NCBI RefSeq assembly: GCF_000416235.1
Contig: NZ_ATLO01000019.1
Coordinates: 1-48,458 of the forward strand
Length of the DNA: 48,458 nucleotides
Direction: 5' to 3'
Origin: Pseudomonas sp. CFII64
GTDB lineage: Bacteria > Pseudomonadota > Gammaproteobacteria > Pseudomonadales > Pseudomonadaceae
The notes beneath the pieces were generated by a model. That model ran no database searches, was not told where the DNA came from, and was given only the letters and a program-made list of their open reading frames with translations. Of this stretch, positions 18,051 through 27,770 are shown piece after piece. The position numbers were made by a program, and so were the translations under genes. How positions within the stretch are numbered: position 1 is the first letter of the stretch; every line of letters begins with the position of its first letter.

Positions 18051-18074
18051 CCCAGCAGCGCACTAGCTGCTGGG
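18051..18074 (-). terminator. Hairpin between rpmJ and rpsM
   Basis: Perfect 9-bp stem CCCAGCAGC / GCTGCTGGG with a 6-nt loop, 16 bp after the rpmJ stop. Downstream on the minus strand is TTGATTATTTG, only moderately T-rich, so it may terminate partially or act as a processing or stability hairpin at the spc/alpha boundary. Confidence 0.65.
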
Positions 18075-18090
18075 CTTAAGCAGATCACAC

Positions 18091-18207
18091 TCAGCCTTGG
18101 CGCTGTTTGTGACGTGGTTCCGCGCTGCAAATTACTCGAACAACACCTTCGCGGCGAATAATCTTGCAGTTACGGCACAGCTTTTTCACCGATGCACGAA
18201 CTTTCAT
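18091..18207 (-). CDS. rpmJ: 50S ribosomal protein L36 (zinc-ribbon form)
   Basis: A 38-aa protein: it starts [11 protein letters not shown] and ends RHKQRQG. It has the zinc ligands C11, C14, C27 and H32 (C-x2-C-x12-C-x4-H), so it is the zinc-binding (C+) paralogue type. L36 packs into 23S rRNA near the GTPase-associated region. The gene is 28 bp after secY, the standard place at the end of spc. A strong hairpin follows it. Confidence 0.97.
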
Positions 18208-18235
18208 CACCAACTCCTCGAACCTTATGGGTGCT

Positions 18236-19564
18236 TCAGCGCAGCATGCCGCTGCCGTAGCCCTTCAGGTTGGCTTTCTTCATCAGGGATTCATACTGGT
18301 GCGAAACGAGGTGCGATTGTACTTGCGACATGAAGTCCATCACAACCACTACCACGATCAGCAACGAGGTCCCGCCAAGGTAGAACGGTACGTTTGCTGC
18401 GACCACCAGAAACTGGGGAAGCAGACACACGGCCGTCATATATAGAGCACCGAACATGGTCAAGCGGGTCAGAACGCCATCAATATAGCGCGCCGACTGC
18501 TCGCCTGGACGAATACCCGGAATAAAGGCACCGGACTTCTTCAGGTTTTCCGCTACGTCTTTCGGATTGAACATCAACGCCGTATAGAAGAAGCAGAAGA
18601 AAATAATCCCTGCACTAAACAGCAGAATATTCAACGGCTGACCAGGAGCGATCGACTGCGAGATGTCCTGCAACCAGCCCATACCTTCAGACTGACCAAA
18701 CCAGGAACCCAACGAAGCCGGGAACAGCAAAATGCTGCTCGCGAAGATGGCAGGAATAACACCAGCCATGTTCACTTTCAGCGGCAAGTGGCTTGTCTGC
18801 GCAGCGAAGACCTTGCGGCCCTGCTGACGCTTGGCGTAGTGAACAGCAATACGACGCTGACCACGCTCAATGAACACCACGAAACCGATGATCGCTACTG
18901 CCAGCAACCCGATCGCAACCAGAGCGAAAATGTTGATATCGCCCTGACGAGCAGACTCGAAAGACTGCCCGATAGCTCTCGGAAGACCGGCTACGATACC
19001 TGCGAAAATCAACATCGAGATACCGTTACCAACACCGCGCTCGGTAATCTGCTCGCCCAGCCACATCATGAACATCGCCCCCGCCACAAAGGTGGTGACG
19101 GCCACGAAGTGGAAGCCGATATCTGCAGAAAACGCAACGCCCTGACTGGCCAGGCCAACGGACATGCCGATAGCTTGAACCAGGGCCAGGACGACGGTGC
19201 CATAGCGGGTGTATTGACTGATCTTACGACGACCAGCCTCACCTTCCTTCTTCAACTGCTCCAGTTGCGGACTGACGGCGGTCATCAGCTGCATGATGAT
19301 CGATGCCGAAATGTACGGCATGATCCCCAGTGCAAAGATGCTCATCCGTTCCAGTGCGCCACCGGAAAACATGTTGAACAAGCTAAGAATGGTCCCCTCA
19401 TTCTGTCGAAACAGGTCTGCGAGTCGGTCAGGATTGATACCTGGTACCGGGATGTGTGCGCCTATTCGGTAGACGATAATCGCCAGGAACAGAAAACGCA
19501 GACGAGCCCAGAGTTCAGACATACCGCCTTTGCCGAGCGCTGAGAGAGCACCTTGCTTAGCCAT
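18236..19564 (-). CDS. secY: Preprotein translocase channel subunit SecY
   Basis: A 442-aa polytopic protein with ten hydrophobic segments (443 aa in E. coli). Typical parts are [12 protein letters not shown] near the first periplasmic loop, [19 protein letters not shown], the cytosolic loop [28 protein letters not shown], and the ending KGYGSGMLR. With SecE (encoded at 44950) and SecG it forms the inner-membrane protein-export channel. It follows rplO with no gap and precedes rpmJ. Confidence 0.99.
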
Positions 19565-19999
19565 TTATTCCTCGAACTTGCCGCCAGCTGCTTCGATAGC
19601 CGCACGCGCACCTTTGGTGGCTGCGATACCTTTGATGGTGACAGCGCGAGTAACCTCACCGGACAACATGATTTTCACACGTTGTACGTTTTGGTTGATC
19701 ACGTTGGCATCCTTCAGGGACTGCACAGTTACAACGTCGCCTTCCACTTTAGCCAGCTCGGACAAACGCACTTCTGCGCGGTCCATGGCCTTCAGGGAAA
19801 CGAAGCCGAATTTTGGCAGACGACGATGCAACGGCTGTTGGCCGCCTTCAAAGCCCGGAGCGATTGTGCCACCGGAGCGGGAGGATTGACCTTTGTGGCC
19901 ACGGCCACCGGTCTTACCCAAACCACTACCGATACCACGGCCCGGACGATGCTTTTCGCGACGGGAACCCGGCGCTGGACTCAGATCATTGAGTTTCAT
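19565..19999 (-). CDS. rplO: 50S ribosomal protein L15
   Basis: A 144-aa protein, equal to E. coli. The Gly/Arg-rich N-terminal extension ([25 protein letters not shown] segment, residues 5-25) penetrates 23S rRNA. The globular C-terminal domain includes [22 protein letters not shown]15 is a late assembly protein near the peptidyl transferase region. It lies between rpmD (3 bp) and secY, a tight spc-operon arrangement. Confidence 0.98.
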   Translation of the reverse strand: MKLNDLSPAPGSRREKHRPGRGIGSGLGKTGGRGHKGQSSRSGGTIAPGFEGGQQPLHRRLPKFGFVSLKAMDRAEVRLSELAKVEGDVVTVQSLKDANVINQNVQRVKIMLSGEVTRAVTIKGIAATKGARAAIEAAGGKFEE

Positions 20000-20002
20000 C
20001 GA

Positions 20003-20179
20003 TTAACCCTCGACTCGCAGCATGTAGTAAGCCTTGTTGATCATCCCGCGATTCTCGGGAGTATCCAGCACTTCTACAGTGTGACCGATGCGACGCAGAC
20101 CCAGACCTTTAACACACAATTTGTGGTTAGGAATGCGACCGGTCATGCTTTTGATCAGCGTTACTTTAACGGTAGCCAT
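20003..20179 (-). CDS. rpmD: 50S ribosomal protein L30
   Basis: A 58-aa protein (59 in E. coli), found by translating the gap between rpsE and rplO. It starts [20 protein letters not shown], continues [20 protein letters not shown] and ends YYMLRVEG. Ferredoxin-like L30 sits on the large-subunit surface near 5S rRNA. The ATG is 2 bp after the rpsE stop and rplO starts 3 bp after its stop, so translation is likely coupled. Confidence 0.97.
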   Translation of the reverse strand: MATVKVTLIKSMTGRIPNHKLCVKGLGLRRIGHTVEVLDTPENRGMINKAYYMLRVEG

Positions 20180-20181
20180 GA

Positions 20182-20682
20182 TCAGAAGATCTCCTTGACA
20201 CTTTTGCCGCGCTTGGCAGCAATAGACTCAGGAGATTGCATAGCCTTCAAACCCTTGAATGTGGCGTGAACCACGTTTACTGGGTTAGTCGAGCCATAGC
20301 ACTTAGCCAATACGTTCTGAACACCAGCAACTTCCAGCACTGCGCGCATAGCGCCGCCAGCGATGATACCGGTACCTTCAGAAGCAGGCTGCATGTACAC
20401 CTTCGAAGCGCCATGGGCAGACTTCATTGCGTACTGCAGGGTAGTGCCGTTCAGATCAACCTGGATCATGTTGCGGCGAGCAGCTTCCATCGCCTTCTGG
20501 ATCGCAGCAGGCACTTCACGTGACTTGCCACGGCCAAAGCCAACACGCCCTTTACCATCACCAACCACGGTCAACGCGGTGAAAGTGAAGATACGGCCGC
20601 CTTTTACAGTCTTGGCAACGCGGTTAACTTGAACCAGCTTCTCGATGTAGCCTTCGTCGCGTTTTTGGTCGTTATTTGACAT
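20182..20682 (-). CDS. rpsE: 30S ribosomal protein S5
   Basis: A 166-aa protein (167 in E. coli). The double-stranded RNA-binding-like N-terminal domain contains [23 protein letters not shown]. The loop VAKTVKGG is where spectinomycin-resistance changes arise; it looks wild type. S5 lines the mRNA entry channel with S3 and S4. It is 3 bp after rplR and 2 bp before rpmD. Confidence 0.99.
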   Translation of the reverse strand: MSNNDQKRDEGYIEKLVQVNRVAKTVKGGRIFTFTALTVVGDGKGRVGFGRGKSREVPAAIQKAMEAARRNMIQVDLNGTTLQYAMKSAHGASKVYMQPASEGTGIIAGGAMRAVLEVAGVQNVLAKCYGSTNPVNVVHATFKGLKAMQSPESIAAKRGKSVKEIF

Positions 20683-20685
20683 AAC

Positions 20686-21036
20686 TTAGAACTCCAGCCC
20701 GCCTTCACGAGCAGCATCAGCCAGCGCCTTGACGCGGCCGTGGTACTTGAAGCCAGAACGGTCAAAAGCCACTTGCGATACACCGGCGGCTTTCGCACGC
20801 TCAGCGACCAGCTGGCCAACCTTAGTGGCCGCGTCGATGTTGCCGGTGGCACCATCACGCAGTTCTTTGTCCAAAGTCGAGGCACTTGCCAGGACTTTGC
20901 TGCCGTCGGCCGAGATGACCTGGGCATAAATGTGCTGCGAAGAGCGGTACACGCAGAGACGCACGACTTCTAGCTCGTGCATTTTCAGGCGTGCTTTCCG
21001 AGCGCGACGCAGTCGGGTAACTTTCTTGTCGGTCAT
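20686..21036 (-). CDS. rplR: 50S ribosomal protein L18
   Basis: A 116-aa protein (117 in E. coli). It has a basic N-terminus ([19 protein letters not shown]) followed by [20 protein letters not shown] and ends [13 protein letters not shown]. With L5 and L25 it binds 5S rRNA in the central protuberance. It is placed between rplF (10 bp) and rpsE (3 bp). Confidence 0.99.
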   Translation of the reverse strand: MTDKKVTRLRRARKARLKMHELEVVRLCVYRSSQHIYAQVISADGSKVLASASTLDKELRDGATGNIDAATKVGQLVAERAKAAGVSQVAFDRSGFKYHGRVKALADAAREGGLEF

Positions 21037-21046
21037 TTGCTATGCC

Positions 21047-21580
21047 CTACTTCTTCTTGGCTTCTTTACGGCGGACGACTTCGTCTGCGTAACGCACACC
21101 TTTGCCTTTGTACGGCTCAGGACGGCGGAAGTCGCGGATCTCAGCGGCCACTTGACCAACCAACTGCTTATCGATACCTCGAATGAAGATATCGGTCTGG
21201 TTGGGAGTCTCAGCGGTGATGCCTTCCGGCAGTTCGTAATCCACTGGGTGCGAGAAGCCAAGAGCCAGGTTCAGCACTGTGCCTTTTGCTTGCGCTTTAT
21301 AACCAACACCGACCAGCTGGAGCTTACGCTCGAAGCCTTGGCTTACGCCCTGGACCATGTTGTTAACCAGTGCACGAGTGGTGCCGGCCATTGCGCGAGT
21401 TTGTTGATCGCCATTGCGAGCAGCGAAACGCAGCTCACCAGCTTCTTCAACAATTTCAACAGACGAATGGATGTTCAGATCTAGAGTGCCCTTGGCACCC
21501 TTCACCGAAAGCTGCTGGCCGACGAGTTTAACTTCGACGCCTGCTGGCAACTTAACGGGGTTCTTAGCTACGCGTGACAT
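21047..21580 (-). CDS. rplF: 50S ribosomal protein L6
   Basis: A 177-aa protein, equal to E. coli. It has two similar halves, starting [18 protein letters not shown]. The L6 C-terminal signature [17 protein letters not shown] lies at the middle junction, and the protein ends [20 protein letters not shown]. It sits at the base of the L7/L12 stalk near the sarcin-ricin loop, where EF-Tu and EF-G act. It is 12 bp after rpsH. Confidence 0.99.
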   Translation of the reverse strand: MSRVAKNPVKLPAGVEVKLVGQQLSVKGAKGTLDLNIHSSVEIVEEAGELRFAARNGDQQTRAMAGTTRALVNNMVQGVSQGFERKLQLVGVGYKAQAKGTVLNLALGFSHPVDYELPEGITAETPNQTDIFIRGIDKQLVGQVAAEIRDFRRPEPYKGKGVRYADEVVRRKEAKKK

Positions 21581-21592
21581 GCTTATCCCCCC

Positions 21593-21985
21593 TTAGAACA
21601 CTGTGCAAAGCACTTCGCCGCCGACACCGGCAGCGCGCGCAGCACGATCCGTCATCACACCTTTGTTGGTGGAGACGATAGACACACCGAGACCGCCACG
21701 AACTTTTGGCAGATCATCGACGGACTTGTACTGACGCAAGCCTGGACGGCTGACGCGCTTCACTTCTTCGATGACTGGACGGCCTTCGAAGTACTTCAGC
21801 TCGATGGACAACAGCGGTTTTGTTTCGCTGCTGATCTGATAACCCGCAATGTAACCTTCGTCCTTCAGGACTTTGGCTACAGCTACCTTCAACGTGGAAG
21901 ATGGCATGCTTACGACGGGCTTTTCAGCCATCTGGGCATTACGGATACGAGTTAGCATGTCCGCTAACGGGTCCTGCATACTCAT
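21593..21985 (-). CDS. rpsH: 30S ribosomal protein S8
   Basis: A 130-aa protein, equal to E. coli. It starts [20 protein letters not shown] and ends with the C-terminal signature [27 protein letters not shown]8 binds the 16S central domain early in assembly and in E. coli is the repressor of the spc operon. Unusually for this cluster it is preceded by a 214-bp gap with a 13-bp hairpin and a good sigma-70-like promoter, so rpsH and the genes after it can probably be transcribed separately from rpsN and earlier genes. Confidence 0.99.
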   Translation of the reverse strand: MSMQDPLADMLTRIRNAQMAEKPVVSMPSSTLKVAVAKVLKDEGYIAGYQISSETKPLLSIELKYFEGRPVIEEVKRVSRPGLRQYKSVDDLPKVRGGLGVSIVSTNKGVMTDRAARAAGVGGEVLCTVF

Positions 21986-22085
21986 GGGCTAGACGCTCCT
22001 AATACAAAATAATTAGCCTTACGGCTACACCTTATCGCCGAGAAACTCCGGGCAAATGAAAAACACGGGCTCAGGCGAGCCGGCA

Positions 22086-22114
22086 ATTCTAGACGTACCC
22101 CAGAAATGAATCAA
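22086..22114 (-). promoter_or_regulatory. Internal spc-operon promoter before rpsH
   Basis: TTGATT (22114-22109), 17 bp, TAGAAT (22091-22086) on the minus strand. The -35 lies in one arm of the hairpin at 22107-22136. The predicted leader to rpsH (start 21985) is about 95 nt. A smaller GGCTC/GAGCC stem with a T5 run near its end (22059-22081) overlaps the expected transcript start. Confidence 0.7.
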
Positions 22115-22136
22115 GCCCCAATAGGGGCTTGATTCA
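22107..22136. terminator. 13-bp perfect hairpin between rpsN and rpsH
   Basis: TGAATCAAGCCCC, AATA loop, GGGGCTTGATTCA: thirteen paired bases without mismatch. No clear T-run follows on the minus strand (ATTTCTGG), so full termination is uncertain. Partial termination, RNA processing or mRNA 3'-end protection are equally possible. It is the strongest hairpin inside the spc operon. Confidence 0.6.
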
Positions 22137-22199
22137 AATTCAGGCTTCATTCCGACCAAACGCGTAGGCGCCCGGCCGGAACTCAGCGAGAACGACGAC

Positions 22200-22505
22200 T
22201 TACCAGCTGGCTTTAACCAGACCTGGAACGTCACCACGCATTGCAGCTTCACGCAGCTTGTTACGGCCAAGGCCGAACTTGCGGTAAACGCCGTGCGGAC
22301 GACCAGTGATGCGGCAGCGGTTACGCATGCGCGAAGCGCTTGCGTCACGTGGCTGCTTCTGCAGAGCTACGGTAGCTTCCCAACGCGCTTCTGGACTTGC
22401 GTTCAGATCAACGATGACAGCTTTCAGCTCGGCACGCTTCTTGGCGTACTTGGCAACGGTGAGCTGACGCTTCAGCTCACGATTCTTCATGCTCTTCTTG
22501 GCCAT
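22200..22505 (-). CDS. rpsN: 30S ribosomal protein S14 (zinc-free form)
   Basis: A 101-aa protein, equal to E. coli. Start at 22505 ([20 protein letters not shown]); longer in-frame versions overlap rplE. The C-terminal signature [26 protein letters not shown] is present. The CxxC pairs of zinc-dependent S14 are absent and the length is the long C-minus type. S14 is a 30S head protein. It lies 13 bp after rplE. The large gap before rpsH is downstream of it. Confidence 0.98.
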   Translation of the reverse strand: MAKKSMKNRELKRQLTVAKYAKKRAELKAVIVDLNASPEARWEATVALQKQPRDASASRMRNRCRITGRPHGVYRKFGLGRNKLREAAMRGDVPGLVKASW

Positions 22506-22518
22506 TTTCCTACTCCAA

Positions 22519-23058
22519 TCAGTTGCGGAACGGGAATTTGAAAGCACGCAGCAATGCGCGACCTTCATCATCCGTCCGAGCAGTGGTGGTCAGAGTAATG
22601 TCCAGACCGCGCAGAGCATCGATCTTGTCGTAATCGATTTCCGGGAAAATGATCTGCTCTTTAACGCCCATGCTGTAGTTACCACGACCATCGAAGGACT
22701 TGGCATTCAGGCCGCGGAAGTCGCGAACCCGAGGCAGGGAGATCGACAGCAGACGATCCAGGAATTCATACATACGATCGCGACGCAGAGTAACTTTAAC
22801 GCCAATCGGCCATCCTTCGCGGACTTTGAAGCCAGCGATGGATTTACGGGCGTAAGTCACAACGACTTTCTGACCGGTGATTTTTTCCAAGTCAGCTACA
22901 GCGTGCTCGATGACTTTTTTGTCGCCGATCGCTTCGCCCAGACCCATGTTCAGGGTGATCTTGGTAACGCGCGGAACTTCCATCACGTTCGAAAGCTTAA
23001 GTTCTTCCTTAAGCTTCGGAGCGATTTCCTTCCGGTAAATCTCTTTTAGTCGTGCCAT
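22519..23058 (-). CDS. rplE: 50S ribosomal protein L5
   Basis: A 179-aa protein, equal to E. coli. It contains [21 protein letters not shown] and the later [22 protein letters not shown], both conserved. L5 binds 5S rRNA and forms the inter-subunit bridge with S13, touching P-site tRNA. In E. coli the S8 repressor site overlaps the start of this gene; I cannot verify an equivalent here by eye. It is 20 bp after rplX. Confidence 0.99.
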   Translation of the reverse strand: MARLKEIYRKEIAPKLKEELKLSNVMEVPRVTKITLNMGLGEAIGDKKVIEHAVADLEKITGQKVVVTYARKSIAGFKVREGWPIGVKVTLRRDRMYEFLDRLLSISLPRVRDFRGLNAKSFDGRGNYSMGVKEQIIFPEIDYDKIDALRGLDITLTTTARTDDEGRALLRAFKFPFRN

Positions 23059-23078
23059 GGTCTTCTACCTAGCAGTGT

Positions 23079-23393
23079 TCAAGCATCAACCGCTTTTTGG
23101 GTCGACTTGAAGACACGAATTTTCTTGCCATCTTCAACTTTGAAACCAACGCGGTCAGCCTTGTTGGTTGCGCCGTTGAAAATGGCGACGTTAGAAGCGT
23201 GCATTGGCGCTTCTTTCTCGACGATACCGCCTTGTACGCCCGACATCGGGTTTGGCTTGGTATGACGCTTCACCAGGTTGATCCCACCAATGACCAGACG
23301 GTCATCAGCAAGAACCTTGAGCACCTTACCGCGCTTACCTTTGTCTTTGCCGGCGATCACGATGATCTCGTCGTCACGACGAATCTTTTGCAT
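23079..23393 (-). CDS. rplX: 50S ribosomal protein L24
   Basis: A 104-aa protein, equal to E. coli. The KOW motif lies in [21 protein letters not shown] at the N-terminus, followed by [15 protein letters not shown]24 is one of the first proteins to bind 23S rRNA and sits near the tunnel exit. It starts 11 bp after rplN. Confidence 0.99.
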   Translation of the reverse strand: MQKIRRDDEIIVIAGKDKGKRGKVLKVLADDRLVIGGINLVKRHTKPNPMSGVQGGIVEKEAPMHASNVAIFNGATNKADRVGFKVEDGKKIRVFKSTQKAVDA

Positions 23394-23404
23394 GTCGGAT
23401 CTCC

Positions 23405-23773
23405 TTACAGCACTTCTGGGGCGAGCGAGACGATCTTCATGAACTTCTCAGTACGAAGTTCACGGGTCACTGGCCCAAAGATACGGGTGCCAATCGGCTC
23501 TTGCTTGTTGTTCAGAAGAACAGCAGCGTTGCCGTCAAAGCGGATGATGGAGCCGTCAGCACGACGAACACCGTGGCGAGTGCGGACTACAACAGCAGTC
23601 ATCACTTGGCCTTTTTTCACCTTACCGCGCGGAATTGCTTCCTTTACGGTTACTTTGATGATGTCACCGATACCAGCGTAACGACGATGGGAGCCACCCA
23701 GCACCTTGATGCACATAACGCGGCGTGCGCCGCTGTTATCGGCCACATCGAGCATGGATTGAGTCTGAATCAT
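23405..23773 (-). CDS. rplN: 50S ribosomal protein L14
   Basis: A 122-aa protein (123 in E. coli). It starts [24 protein letters not shown] and contains the L14 signature [21 protein letters not shown]14 forms bridge B8 with 16S rRNA and is where the silencing factor RsfS docks. It is the first gene of the spc group, 23 bp after rpsQ. No separate promoter was obvious in that short gap. Confidence 0.99.
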   Translation of the reverse strand: MIQTQSMLDVADNSGARRVMCIKVLGGSHRRYAGIGDIIKVTVKEAIPRGKVKKGQVMTAVVVRTRHGVRRADGSIIRFDGNAAVLLNNKQEPIGTRIFGPVTRELRTEKFMKIVSLAPEVL

Positions 23774-23796
23774 ATAATTTCTCCGACCCCTAGTCC

Positions 23797-24063
23797 TTAG
23801 ACTTCCACAGCGCGTTCGAGAATATCAACCAATGCCCAAGACTTGGTCTTGGCCACCGGACGAGTTTCACGAATAGTGACTTTGTCGCCGATGTGGCACT
23901 GATTGGTTTCGTCGTGCGCGTGCAGCTTAGTCGAACGCTTAACGTATTTACCGTAGATCGGGTGCTTTACGCGACGCTCGATCAAAACGGTGATGGTTTT
24001 GTCCATCTTGTCGCTGACAACACGGCCAGTCAGCGTACGGACATTTTTCTCAGCTTCAGCCAT
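23797..24063 (-). CDS. rpsQ: 30S ribosomal protein S17
   Basis: An 88-aa protein (84 in E. coli). ATG 24063 ([20 protein letters not shown]) is preferred over a GTG two codons upstream that overlaps the rpmC stop. The OB-fold core continues [23 protein letters not shown]17 is a primary 16S 5'-domain binder. It is 2 bp after rpmC, so probably translationally coupled. Confidence 0.98.
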   Translation of the reverse strand: MAEAEKNVRTLTGRVVSDKMDKTITVLIERRVKHPIYGKYVKRSTKLHAHDETNQCHIGDKVTIRETRPVAKTKSWALVDILERAVEV

Positions 24064-24065
24064 GA

Positions 24066-24257
24066 TCACTTACCTGCCTGCTGGTTGAGCACAGTCTTCA
24101 CGCGAGCGATGTCGCGCTTAACTTGCGAGAGCAGGTGAGACTGCCCCAACTGGCCAGTTGCTTTCTGCATACGCAGATTGAACTGGTCGCGCAGCAGGCC
24201 GAGCAGTTGCTCGTTCAGCTGCTGTGCTGATTTTTCACGAAGTTCATTCGCTTTCAT
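24066..24257 (-). CDS. rpmC: 50S ribosomal protein L29
   Basis: A 63-aa protein, equal to E. coli. Start at 24257 ([20 protein letters not shown]), whose ATG overlaps the rplP stop by one base (TGATG). It consists of two long helices and contains [10 protein letters not shown]29 lies beside L23 at the polypeptide tunnel exit. Coupled translation with rplP and rpsQ is likely. Confidence 0.98.
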
Positions 24258-24670
24258 CACATCACCGTCCGTTTAACAAAGGAGGTGGCGAGTGGCAGCT
24301 TTGCAGCAGCCAGGGCGAAAGCCTCACGCGCCAGCTCTTCAGTAACACCCTCGATTTCATACAGGACTTTGCCTGGCTGAATCTGGGCAACCCAGTACTC
24401 CACGTTACCCTTACCTTTACCCATACGAACTTCGAGGGGCTTTTTGGTTACAGGCTTGTCCGGGAATACACGGATCCAGATTTTGCCGCCACGTTTAACG
24501 TGACGGGTCAGTGCACGACGCGCTGACTCAATCTGACGAGCAGTGAGACGACCACGAGCAACAGACTTCAGCGCATATTCGCCGAAGCTGACTTTGCTAC
24601 CGCGCAGTGCCAAGCCACGGTTGTGGCCAGTCATCTGCTTGCGGAACTTCGTACGCTTTGGTTGCAACAT
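24257..24670 (-). CDS. rplP: 50S ribosomal protein L16
   Basis: A 137-aa protein (136 in E. coli). The N-terminus [28 protein letters not shown] segment and [22 protein letters not shown] are conserved. L16 contacts A-site tRNA near the peptidyl transferase centre and is needed late in 50S maturation. It is 12 bp after rpsC and overlaps the rpmC start by one base. Confidence 0.99.
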
Positions 24671-24682
24671 TTGGCGTACCCC

Positions 24683-25369
24683 TTACTTAGCAGCTTTTTT
24701 ACGAGGCGCAGGTGCTTGTGGTTTCAGTTCTTCTTGGCGACCACCAATTACTTCGCCTTTGAAGATCCAAACCTTTACACCGATCACACCATAAGTGGTG
24801 TGAGCTTCGTAGTTGGCATAGTCGATGTCGGCACGCAGGGTGTGCAGTGGCACACGACCTTCGCGATACCATTCAGTACGTGCGATTTCAGCACCGCCGA
24901 GACGACCGCTCACTTGGATTTTGATGCCTTTGGCACCAATGCGCATGGCGTTCTGAACAGCGCGCTTCATAGCACGACGGAACATTACGCGGCGCTCCAG
25001 CTGCTGAGCTACGCTCTGCGCAACCAGCATACCGTCGAGTTCCGGCTTGCGGATCTCTTCGATATTGATGTGCACAGGCACACCCATTTGCTTGGTCAGG
25101 TCCTGACGCAGTTTCTCAACATCTTCACCTTTCTTCCCGATAACGATACCTGGACGAGCAGTGTGGATGGTGATACGTGCTGTCTGAGCCGGACGATGGA
25201 TATCGATACGGCTGACGGACGCGCTTTTTAATTTGTCTTGGAGGTACTCACGCACTTTCAGATCAGCGAACAAATAGTCCGCATAAGTCCGACCGTCTGC
25301 GTACCAGACGGAGGTGTGCTCCTTGACGATTCCCAGGCGAATGCCAATGGGATGTACTTTCTGACCCAT
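24683..25369 (-). CDS. rpsC: 30S ribosomal protein S3
   Basis: A 228-aa protein (233 in E. coli). Start at 25369 ([20 protein letters not shown]); an earlier in-frame ATG would overlap rplV. The KH domain carries the GxxG loop in [18 protein letters not shown]. The C-terminal S3 domain is followed by a Pro/Ala/Lys tail. S3 forms the mRNA entry site with S4 and S5. It is 13 bp after rplV. Confidence 0.99.
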
Positions 25370-25382
25370 CTCTTCGACTCCG

Positions 25383-25715
25383 TTACTTGTCAGCAACCTT
25401 GACAGTGATATGGCAAGACCGCTTGACGATGCGATCAGCACGGCCTTTGGCACGCGGCATGATACGCTTCAGCGAACGCCCTTCGTTGACGAAAACGGTG
25501 GCAACCTTAAGGTCATCAACGTCTGCGCCTTCGTTGTGCTCGGCGTTGGCTACGGCCGACTCCAGCACTTTCTTCAGGATCTCGGCAGCTTTCTTGTTAC
25601 TGAAAGCCAACAGGTTGAGCGCTTCGCCCACCTTCTTCCCGCGGATCTGGTCGGCGACCAAGCGGGCTTTCTGGGCGGAGATTCGAGCGCCCGACAACTT
25701 AGCGGCTACTTCCAT
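25383..25715 (-). CDS. rplV: 50S ribosomal protein L22
   Basis: A 110-aa protein, equal to E. coli. Start at 25715 ([20 protein letters not shown]). The long beta-hairpin region [18 protein letters not shown] narrows the nascent-chain tunnel; macrolide-resistance changes occur here and the motif looks normal. It is 13 bp after rpsS. Confidence 0.99.
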
Positions 25716-25728
25716 CGTCACTTACCCC

Positions 25729-26004
25729 TTAACGCTTGGCTTTCTTGTCTGCCACGTGCCCACGATATGTGCGGGTACCGGCAAACTCGCCTAGTTTATG
25801 GCCGACCATGTCTTCGTTCACGAGAACTGGGACATGAAGGCGACCGTTATGTACTGCAATGGTCAGACCGACCATTTGTGGCAGGATCATCGAACGACGC
25901 GACCAGGTTTTCACCGGCTTGCGATCATTCTTTTCCGCCGCCACTTCGATCTTCTTCAGTAGGTGAAGATCAATAAAAGGACCTTTTTTCAGAGAACGTG
26001 GCAC
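25729..26004 (-). CDS. rpsS: 30S ribosomal protein S19
   Basis: A 91-aa protein (92 in E. coli). It starts [20 protein letters not shown] and contains the S19 signature in [22 protein letters not shown]. It is a 30S head protein next to S13 that contacts the A-site finger. It is 16 bp after rplB. Confidence 0.99.
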   Translation of the reverse strand: MPRSLKKGPFIDLHLLKKIEVAAEKNDRKPVKTWSRRSMILPQMVGLTIAVHNGRLHVPVLVNEDMVGHKLGEFAGTRTYRGHVADKKAKR

Positions 26005-26020
26005 TGTCGTATCCCTCTAT

Positions 26021-26845
26021 TTACTTGCGACGACGGACGATCATTTTGTCGGTACGCTTATTACCACGAGTCTTCGCGCCCTTAGTCGGGAAGCCCCACG
26101 GCGATACCGGATGACGACCACCAGAGGTACGACCTTCACCACCACCATGTGGGTGATCAACCGGGTTCATGGCAACACCACGAACGGTTGGGCGAACGCC
26201 ACGCCAGCGTTTGGCACCAGCTTTACCCAGGGAACGCAGGCTATGCTCGGAGTTCGAGACTTCGCCCAGCGTTGCACGGCATTCCGACAGCACTTTGCGC
26301 ATTTCACCGGAGCGAAGACGCAGGGTAACGTACACACCTTCACGAGCGATCAGCTGAGCCGAAGCACCAGCGGAACGAGCGATCTGAGCGCCTTTACCTG
26401 GCTTCAATTCGATTCCATGAACGGTGCTACCAACTGGAATGTTGCGCAGTTGAAGAGCGTTACCTGGCTTGATCGGCGCCAAGGCACCTGCGATCAGTTG
26501 GTCACCAGCACTAACGCCTTTAGGGGCGATGATGTAGCGACGCTCGCCATCTGCGTACAGCAGAAGGGCGATGTGAGCGGTACGGTTTGGATCGTATTCA
26601 ATGCGCTCAACAGTGGCAGAGATGCCATCTTTGTCGTTGCGACGGAAGTCGACCAAACGATAATGCTGCTTATGACCACCACCGATGTGACGGGTAGTAA
26701 TACGGCCATTGTTGTTACGACCACCAGTCTTCGATTTCTTCTCGAGCAGCGGTGCGTGAGGAGCGCCTTTATGCAGCTCCTGGTTGACCACCTTGACCAC
26801 AAAACGGCGGCCAGGGGAAGTCGGTTTGCATTTAACGATTGCCAT
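26021..26845 (-). CDS. rplB: 50S ribosomal protein L2
   Basis: A 274-aa protein (273 in E. coli). The N-terminal [20 protein letters not shown] and the C-terminal signature [20 protein letters not shown] are conserved; the latter lies close to the peptidyl transferase centre and includes the conserved histidine of HPHGGG. L2 is essential for subunit joining. It is 14 bp after rplW. Confidence 0.99.
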   Translation of the reverse strand: MAIVKCKPTSPGRRFVVKVVNQELHKGAPHAPLLEKKSKTGGRNNNGRITTRHIGGGHKQHYRLVDFRRNDKDGISATVERIEYDPNRTAHIALLLYADGERRYIIAPKGVSAGDQLIAGALAPIKPGNALQLRNIPVGSTVHGIELKPGKGAQIARSAGASAQLIAREGVYVTLRLRSGEMRKVLSECRATLGEVSNSEHSLRSLGKAGAKRWRGVRPTVRGVAMNPVDHPHGGGEGRTSGGRHPVSPWGFPTKGAKTRGNKRTDKMIVRRRK

Positions 26846-26859
26846 GATGCACCCCTTCC

Positions 26860-27159
26860 TTACTCAGCACTGCTGCTGAAATCGAGATCTTGGCCTGGCT
26901 GAAGGGAGATAACTGCCTTCTTCCAGTCATTACGCTTGCCCAGACCGCGAGCAGTGCGCTTGCTCTTACCCAGAACATTCAGGGTAGTAACACGCTCAAC
27001 TTTCACGCTGAACAGGCTTTCGACGGCCTTCTTGATTTCCAGCTTGGTTGCGTCAGTAGCAACCTTGAAAACGAACTGACCTTTTTTGTCTGCCAGAACC
27101 GTAGCCTTCTCGGAAACGTGCGGGCCAAGCAGAACTTTAAATACGCGTTCCTGGTTCAT
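26860..27159 (-). CDS. rplW: 50S ribosomal protein L23
   Basis: A 99-aa protein (100 in E. coli). It starts [20 protein letters not shown] and contains the internal basic loop [21 protein letters not shown]23 sits at the tunnel exit and is the docking site for trigger factor and SRP. Its ATG overlaps the rplD stop by four bases (ATGA), so translation is coupled. Confidence 0.99.
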
Positions 27160-27758
27160 CCCAGCAGCTCCTCGAATTTCTTCACGGCCGACACAGTGAT
27201 CAACACTTTGTCGTATGCGATCAGACTAACTGGATCGGAACCTTGAACGTCACGTACATCAACGTGCGGCAGGTTGCGAGCAGCCAGGTACAGATTCTGG
27301 TCAACAGCGTCAGACACGATCAAGACGTCAGTCAGGCCCATGCCAGTCAGCTTGTTAAGCAAATCTTTGGTTTTCGGTGCTTCAACAGCGAAGTCCTGAA
27401 CCACGACCAGACGATCAGTACGAACCAGTTCAGCAAGGATGGAGCGCAGTGCTGCGCGATACATCTTCTTGTTGAGCTTCTGAGAGTGGTCCTGTGGACG
27501 TGCTGCGAAAGTGGTACCACCGCCACGCCAGATTGGGCTACGGATTGTACCGGCACGAGCACGGCCAGTACCCTTTTGACGCCACGGGCGCTTACCGCCA
27601 CCACGAACGTCGGAACGGGTCTTTTGCTGCTTGGTGCCCTGACGACCGCCAGCCATGTAGGCCACGACTGCCTGGTGTACCAGCGTCTCGTTGAATTCGC
27701 CGCCAAATGTCAGTTCGGAAACTTCGATTGCTTGAGCGTCATTTACATTTAATTGCAT
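27156..27758 (-). CDS. rplD: 50S ribosomal protein L4
   Basis: A 200-aa protein (201 in E. coli). The long basic loop [21 protein letters not shown] reaches into the exit tunnel, followed by [20 protein letters not shown]. In E. coli L4 also represses the S10 operon through its leader RNA, but the leader here is very short (see the rpsJ promoter), so that mechanism probably does not apply unchanged. It is 12 bp after rplC. Confidence 0.99.
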
Positions 27759-27770
27759 GTCAGCTTCCCC

